Of a stretch of DNA of 17,478 nt, positions 14,332-17,478 are shown in pieces; the first letter of the stretch is position 1; the number at the start of each line of letters is the position of its first letter. The stretch comes from JBGOTP01 sp041476545. Lineage in GTDB: Bacteria > Acidobacteriota > Vicinamibacteria > Vicinamibacterales > CAVVIG01. The notes under the pieces are model-generated. The model was given only the letters and a program-made list of their open reading frames with translations, made no database searches and was not told where the DNA came from. Position numbers and translations under genes: made by a program. The stretch is from contig JBGOTP010000064.1 in the NCBI GenBank assembly GCA_041476545.1, positions 1-17,478 on the forward strand, written 5' to 3'.

Positions 14332-14636
14332 GGTTCGACCTGCGGGTCCGGCCTGTCCGCGTACGAACTGCCACTCTCGGCGTCTGGTCGACTCGGTGGA
14401 CCGTCGGTCCGATCGCGGGCCACGAACATCCCCAGGAGTTCGGAGACGCCCGCCGAGAGGTTCACGAGTCCCAGACCGGTCACAGCCCCTCGAATGAAGT
14501 GATTCGTGAAGAGCGGCCGCAACACAGGCCAGACGATGGCGAAGTAGTTGGTTTCCCAGAAGGCCGACCAGGGGAGCACGATCAGCAGGATGCCGACCTC
14601 GATGAAGAAGGCGATGAAGACGAGCCGGCGGATCAG
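14328..14636 (-). CDS. Small integral membrane protein of unknown function
   Basis: About 102 residues. The first hydrophobic segment (RRLVFIAFFIEVGILLIVLPWSAFW) is a full membrane helix only if translation starts upstream of GTG 14579. The only plausible earlier codon is CTG 14636, overlapping the rnhB stop (TGA 14635-14633) as CTGA, with AAGG seven bases upstream. A second hydrophobic stretch follows (FIRGAVTGLGLVNLSAGVSELLGMFVA), then a polar tail of about 25 residues. NYFAIVWPVLRPLFTNHFIRGAVTGLGLVN looks like a conserved family block I associate with small proteins of acidobacterial genomes, function unknown. It lies between rnhB and thiE and overlaps both by stop/start codons. Starting at GTG 14579 would leave 83 residues and half a helix. 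Confidence 0.68.
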   Translation of the reverse strand: MIRRLVFIAFFIEVGILLIVLPWSAFWETNYFAIVWPVLRPLFTNHFIRGAVTGLGLVNLSAGVSELLGMFVARDRTDGPPSRPDAESGSSYADRPDPQVEP

Positions 14637-15241
14637 GACGGTACCTTGCCCATCGTATCAAACAGGGCCTCGGGGCGAAACGATCGCCGATGGACATCCG
14701 AATAGCCGAAACGGGACAGCGCCTCGATGTGATCGGCCGTGGCGTAGCCCTTGTGGCGGTCGAACCCGTACCTGGGGTCGCGGGCGTGCAGATCGCACAT
14801 CTCCCGATCGCGCGTGACCTTCGCCACGATCGAGGCGGCGGCAATGGCCGAACATCTCCGGTCGCCATGGATCACGCCACGCTGCGCCATCGGCAACTCA
14901 GGCACGTGAAACGCGTCCACGAGCACCATGTCGGGAAGGGGGACCAGAGCCAGCACCGCGCGCCGCATGGCGACGAGTGACGCCTGATGAATGTTGATGT
15001 CGTCGATCTCGCGCGGGTCCGCGGATCCGACCGCCCACGCAATGGCGTGGCGCGTGATGCGCTCGAACAACCGCTCGCGATCGATCGCGGGCATCAGCTT
15101 CGAATCGCAGACGCCCGGTATGTGCTGCGCCGGATCGAGGACCACGGCGGCCGCGACGACCGGGCCCGCCAGGCAGCCGCGGCCGACCTCATCCACGCCG
15201 GCGACGTAACAGAAGCCGAGGCGTCTGAGCGCGTTTTCCAG
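14633..15241 (-). CDS. rnhB: Ribonuclease HII
   Basis: Cleaves RNA of RNA-DNA hybrids and removes misincorporated ribonucleotides. The signature VAGVDEVGRGCLAGPVVAAAVVL carries the first catalytic Asp and Glu. Later motifs are VLVDAFHVPEL (third acidic site), HGDRRCSAIAAASIVAKVTRDREM and YGFDRHKGYATADHIEAL, all as in RNase HII. The conserved first strand (FCYVAGVDEVGRG) requires a start upstream of GTG 15196. The only plausible codon is CTG 15241, giving LENALRRLGFCYVAG and 202 residues, close to the usual 200. The CTG has no strong Shine-Dalgarno and lies about 20 nt after rplS. GTG 15196 (187 residues) remains possible but would start inside the active-site strand. The position after rplS is classic. 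Confidence 0.92.
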   Translation of the reverse strand: MENALRRLGFCYVAGVDEVGRGCLAGPVVAAAVVLDPAQHIPGVCDSKLMPAIDRERLFERITRHAIAWAVGSADPREIDDINIHQASLVAMRRAVLALVPLPDMVLVDAFHVPELPMAQRGVIHGDRRCSAIAAASIVAKVTRDREMCDLHARDPRYGFDRHKGYATADHIEALSRFGYSDVHRRSFRPEALFDTMGKVPS

Positions 15242-15260
15242 CGTCCGCGTGGCGGGCGTT

Positions 15261-15617
15261 CTAACTTTTCGTCTCCGTCCGGCCGGCGTCCTTCATGCGG
15301 GCCGCTTTGCCCTTCAGATCCCGCAGATAGTACAGCTTGGCGCGCCGCACCTTGGCCGAGCGCATCACCTCCACCTTCTGAATCGTCGGCGAGTGCAACG
15401 GGAAGATGCGTTCCACGCCCTGCCCGAACGACACCTTGCGCACCGTGAACGATGCCCGGGTCCCCCCTCGATGCTGGCCGATGACGACCCCCTCGAAGAT
15501 TTGGATCCGCTCTTTCTCGCCCTCCCGCACCTTCACGTGCACCCGAACGGTGTCGCCCGATTTCATCGCGGGGCGTTCCGCCAGCTGTTGTTTCTCGATG
15601 AGTTCTATCGCGCTCAT
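15261..15617 (-). CDS. rplS: 50S ribosomal protein L19
   Basis: 118 residues, the normal length for bL19. The family blocks are present: RPAMKSGDTVRVHVKVREGEKERIQIFEGVVI, GTRASFTVRKVSFGQGVERIFPLHSP and RRAKLYYLRDLKGKAARMK. L19 sits at the interface of the large and small ribosomal subunits. ATG 15617 is preceded by GAGGGG at a good distance. It lies 12 nt after trmD, as in many bacteria. Confidence 0.98.
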   Translation of the reverse strand: MSAIELIEKQQLAERPAMKSGDTVRVHVKVREGEKERIQIFEGVVIGQHRGGTRASFTVRKVSFGQGVERIFPLHSPTIQKVEVMRSAKVRRAKLYYLRDLKGKAARMKDAGRTETKS

Positions 15618-15629
15618 GATGCTATCCCC

Positions 15630-16439
15630 TCAGTTGTCTTTGTCACGGTGCGCGATCAACTCGCGCAGGATGTCCCGCTCTTCTTCGTCCAGTCTCGCCG
15701 CCGACAGCAGATCCGGTCTCCTGGCCAGCGTCCGCCTAACCGCCTGCCCTTTGCGCCACCGCCGGATCTCCGCGTGATTCCCCGACAGGAGCACGTCCGG
15801 GACATTCATGCCGGCTTCGCGCCTGCCTGATGCCTCGCCCATGCCCGCGGAATCCGCAGCCTCGGGCCTCGACATCGCCAGGTGCGCGGGCCGCGTGTAG
15901 TGCGGGAAATCGAGCAACCCGCGGATGAACGACTCGGCTTCGATCGACTGCTCATCTCCGACGACACCCGGCACGAGACGCGCCACCGCATCGATCACCA
16001 CGAGCGCCGGCAGTTCTCCGCCGCTCAGCACGTAGTCGCCAATCGACAGCTCCTCGGTGACCCGCGATCGGACGCGCTCATCCACGCCCTCGTAACGGCC
16101 GCACAGGAACACGAGGTGCGGCTCCCGGCTCAGACGCTCGGCGACATCGTGAGTGAAGCGCGTCCCCTGGGGCGACGTCAGAATGACATACGGCCCCAGG
16201 CCCGCGGCATCACCCTCAATCGCATCGAGCGCTCGAAACAACGGCTCCGGCTTCAGCACCATGCCCGGCCCGCCGCCAAACGGCACATCGTCCACGACGC
16301 GATGGCGATCGGTCGTGAAGTCGCGCAAGTCGTGGACCTTCAGTGTCAGGGCGCCCCGCTCGAAGGCGCGGCCCACCACCCCGGCCCGCAACGGCTGCTC
16401 GAACATCGCAGGAAAGATTGTGACGATGTCGAAGCGCAT
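15630..16439 (-). CDS. trmD: tRNA (guanine-37-N1) methyltransferase TrmD
   Basis: 269 residues. The SPOUT methyltransferase domain shows FGGGPGMVLKPEP, TSPQGTRFTHDVAERLS, LCGRYEGVDERV and the knot sequence SIGDYVLSGGELPALVVIDAVARLVPGVVG, which binds S-adenosylmethionine. The C-terminal domain begins at VPDVLLSGNHAEIRRWR. It methylates G37 of tRNAs reading CNN codons and prevents +1 frameshifting. Between HYTRPAHLA and MNVPDVLLSGNH there is an extra, low-complexity stretch of about 22 residues (189-210) absent from typical TrmD. It falls in the interdomain linker, where an insertion should be tolerated. ATG 16439 begins at the conserved MRFDIVTIFPAMF. Confidence 0.97.
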   Translation of the reverse strand: MRFDIVTIFPAMFEQPLRAGVVGRAFERGALTLKVHDLRDFTTDRHRVVDDVPFGGGPGMVLKPEPLFRALDAIEGDAAGLGPYVILTSPQGTRFTHDVAERLSREPHLVFLCGRYEGVDERVRSRVTEELSIGDYVLSGGELPALVVIDAVARLVPGVVGDEQSIEAESFIRGLLDFPHYTRPAHLAMSRPEAADSAGMGEASGRREAGMNVPDVLLSGNHAEIRRWRKGQAVRRTLARRPDLLSAARLDEEERDILRELIAHRDKDN

Positions 16440-16463
16440 TTCACCAACGCAGGGAAGTCCCGT

Positions 16464-17039
16464 TCAGTCTCCCCGATTGCCTCTCGTATTCAGCTCCAAC
16501 AGCCCCTCCGGCGGGTCGATCACAATCCGCCTCGCCGCCGGGGCGATCACTGGACAGATCGTCTCGGCTAGCGGCACCAGCAGTTCTCCGCGGTCCGTAT
16601 CCACGACCAGCCGGCTCCCATTGAAGGCACCTTCCACATCCGTCACGACGCCAACGCGATCACCCGCGGCGGTCTCGACGACGCAGCCGATGAGGTCGTG
16701 CCGGTAAAACGCGCCGCTCGGCAACGGCATGAGCCGCTCGATGGGTACTCGCAGTTCGGTCCCCGCGAGCGCGAGAGCCGCATTCATATCCTCAACGCCC
16801 TGCAGCGCAATCACCGGCCGTTCCCGCTGAAACCGGACCGTCGTAATCACGAGAGCGACAACGTCCTCCGGGCCCCCAGTGTCATCAGGCCGGCCGCGCT
16901 TCATGAACAGTTCGGCCCCCGGCTGAAAGCGATCCTCCGGAAAATCGGTTTCGAGATTGACGATGACCTGACCGCGAATGCCGTGCGCCCGGGCAATCCG
17001 CCCGACGACCGCCATCTCGTCCCAGTTCACGTTTGCCAC
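16464..17039 (-). CDS. rimM: Ribosome maturation factor RimM
   Basis: 191 residues. The N-terminal RimM domain (VVGRIARAHGIRGQVIVNLETDFPEDRF, then the GVEDMNAALALAGTELRVP block) is followed by a PRC-barrel domain (YRHDLIGCVVETAAGDRVGVVTDV...LLVPLAETICPVI, VIDPPEGLLEL). It helps assemble the 30S head through S19. GTG 17039 is taken as start; GTG 17030 and ATG 17015 are in frame, and ATG 17015 (MAVVGRIARAHGIRG) is nearest the conserved sequence. It starts six bases after the khpA stop. Confidence 0.96.
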   Translation of the reverse strand: MANVNWDEMAVVGRIARAHGIRGQVIVNLETDFPEDRFQPGAELFMKRGRPDDTGGPEDVVALVITTVRFQRERPVIALQGVEDMNAALALAGTELRVPIERLMPLPSGAFYRHDLIGCVVETAAGDRVGVVTDVEGAFNGSRLVVDTDRGELLVPLAETICPVIAPAARRIVIDPPEGLLELNTRGNRGD

Positions 17040-17045
17040 CGGCCG

Positions 17046-17309
17046 CTAGGGTTTCCCGTCCTTGATCTCCAGGGTCACCGTTTTGCCTTCTTTCTCGCCG
17101 GCGCTCGCGGCGAGCGTGCGCAACGCGGCCACGGTCCGTCCCTGCCGGCCGATCACACGTCCCGACCCACCGCCGCCGACGAACACCTCGATCAGAGTCG
17201 TGCCTTTGTGCTCGGATTGCCGCACCTCGACATCCTCGGGGCGATCGGCCAAGGCTTTCGCCAGCACCTCGACGACGGCACGAACGCCTGTGCCTTCCGT
17301 GCTGCTCAT
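17046..17309 (-). CDS. khpA: KH-domain RNA-binding protein KhpA (YlqC)
   Basis: 87 residues, a stand-alone KH domain. The GxxG loop is GRQG (about 54-57) in GSGRVIGRQGRTVAALRTL, and the ending TVTLEIKDGKP is typical. KhpA binds RNA, often together with KhpB/Jag, and influences cell division and elongation in other bacteria. It sits between rpsP and rimM, its usual place. ATG 17309 lies four bases after the rpsP stop. Confidence 0.94.
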   Translation of the reverse strand: MSSTEGTGVRAVVEVLAKALADRPEDVEVRQSEHKGTTLIEVFVGGGGSGRVIGRQGRTVAALRTLAASAGEKEGKTVTLEIKDGKP

Positions 17310-17313
17310 GGCG

Positions 17314-17478
17314 TCACCGCGCCGGTTCGGTCAATGGCGCCGCAGCCACGGCCGTCGTTTTGGGGGCCGTCAGATGGCGTGCGATGAGCGTCCGGACCGA
17401 GTCGGACGGCTGTGCGCCCTTCTTGATCCAGAAGTCGACGCGTTCCCGGTCGACGGTAACGAGCGCGGGTTTTGTGCG
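17314..17478 (-). CDS. rpsP: 30S ribosomal protein S16, C-terminal part (cut by window edge)
   Basis: Fifty-four codons plus the stop (TGA at 17316-17314) enter from the right edge. NPALVxxDRERV-like sequence followed by FWIKKGAQPSDSVRTLIARH is the conserved bS16 core end. A Lys/Ala/Pro tail of about 19 residues follows. The start codon and the first third lie outside the window. As first gene of the rpsP-khpA-rimM-trmD-rplS group, it places the operon promoter beyond the edge. Confidence 0.95.
   Translation of the reverse strand, partial: RTKPALVTVDRERVDFWIKKGAQPSDSVRTLIARHLTAPKTTAVAAAPLTEPAR

Overview
High-GC bacterial chromosome, most likely an Acidobacteriota member of the Vicinamibacteria type. 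The lineage is inferred, not tested. Grounds: the S9 peptidase plus NagZ pair, two paralogous secreted proteins of the DGxPDxQGxW type that abound in Acidobacteria, fragments of TolB-like propeller genes, GGGCT-rich spacer repeats, and an rpsP-khpA-rimM-trmD-rplS-rnhB ribosomal operon that continues into thiE, a RodZ-like gene and a conserved helical protein.

Left part (1-4.06 kb): an open frame of Pro-rich 15-bp repeats runs in frame into a nucleotidyltransferase-fold gene. Facing it, on the minus strand, are a secreted S9 oligopeptidase and, 32 nt upstream of that, nagZ (peptidoglycan recycling).

Middle (4.04-9.6 kb): two 31-bp direct copies (28 identical positions) of an AT-rich palindrome, each made of two back-to-back -10 hexamers, bracket a 2.49-kb block. 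The block holds a 5'-truncated beta-propeller remnant and the two secreted paralogues. One copy sits at the start of nagZ; the other sits immediately before a GHMP sugar kinase, whose GTG lies where transcription should begin. The kinase overlaps polX by 8 nt, and a small conserved-looking ORF follows.

Accessory part (9.6-12 kb): a DUF433/PIN-like DUF5615 toxin-antitoxin pair is followed directly by a structured inverted repeat with the layout of an integron attC site, and is preceded by a GTTAGCC core. I read this as a single integron gene cassette (about 670 bp) with no integrase in view. Beyond it are a membrane-anchored cytochrome c and an SRPBCC/AHSA1 gene broken by two single-base frameshifts.

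Right part (11.97-17.48 kb): one long minus-strand operon entering from the right edge: rpsP (partial), khpA, rimM, trmD, rplS, rnhB, a small membrane protein, thiE, rodZ-like, conserved helical protein. Its most unusual trait is that three successive genes (rnhB, the membrane protein, thiE) have no ATG/GTG/TTG where the conserved protein should begin but do have CTG. Two of those CTGs overlap the previous stop as CTGA, like the common ATGA coupling that is seen further down the same operon. TrmD also carries a roughly 22-residue insertion in its interdomain linker. No rRNA, tRNA, CRISPR array or insertion sequence was seen.
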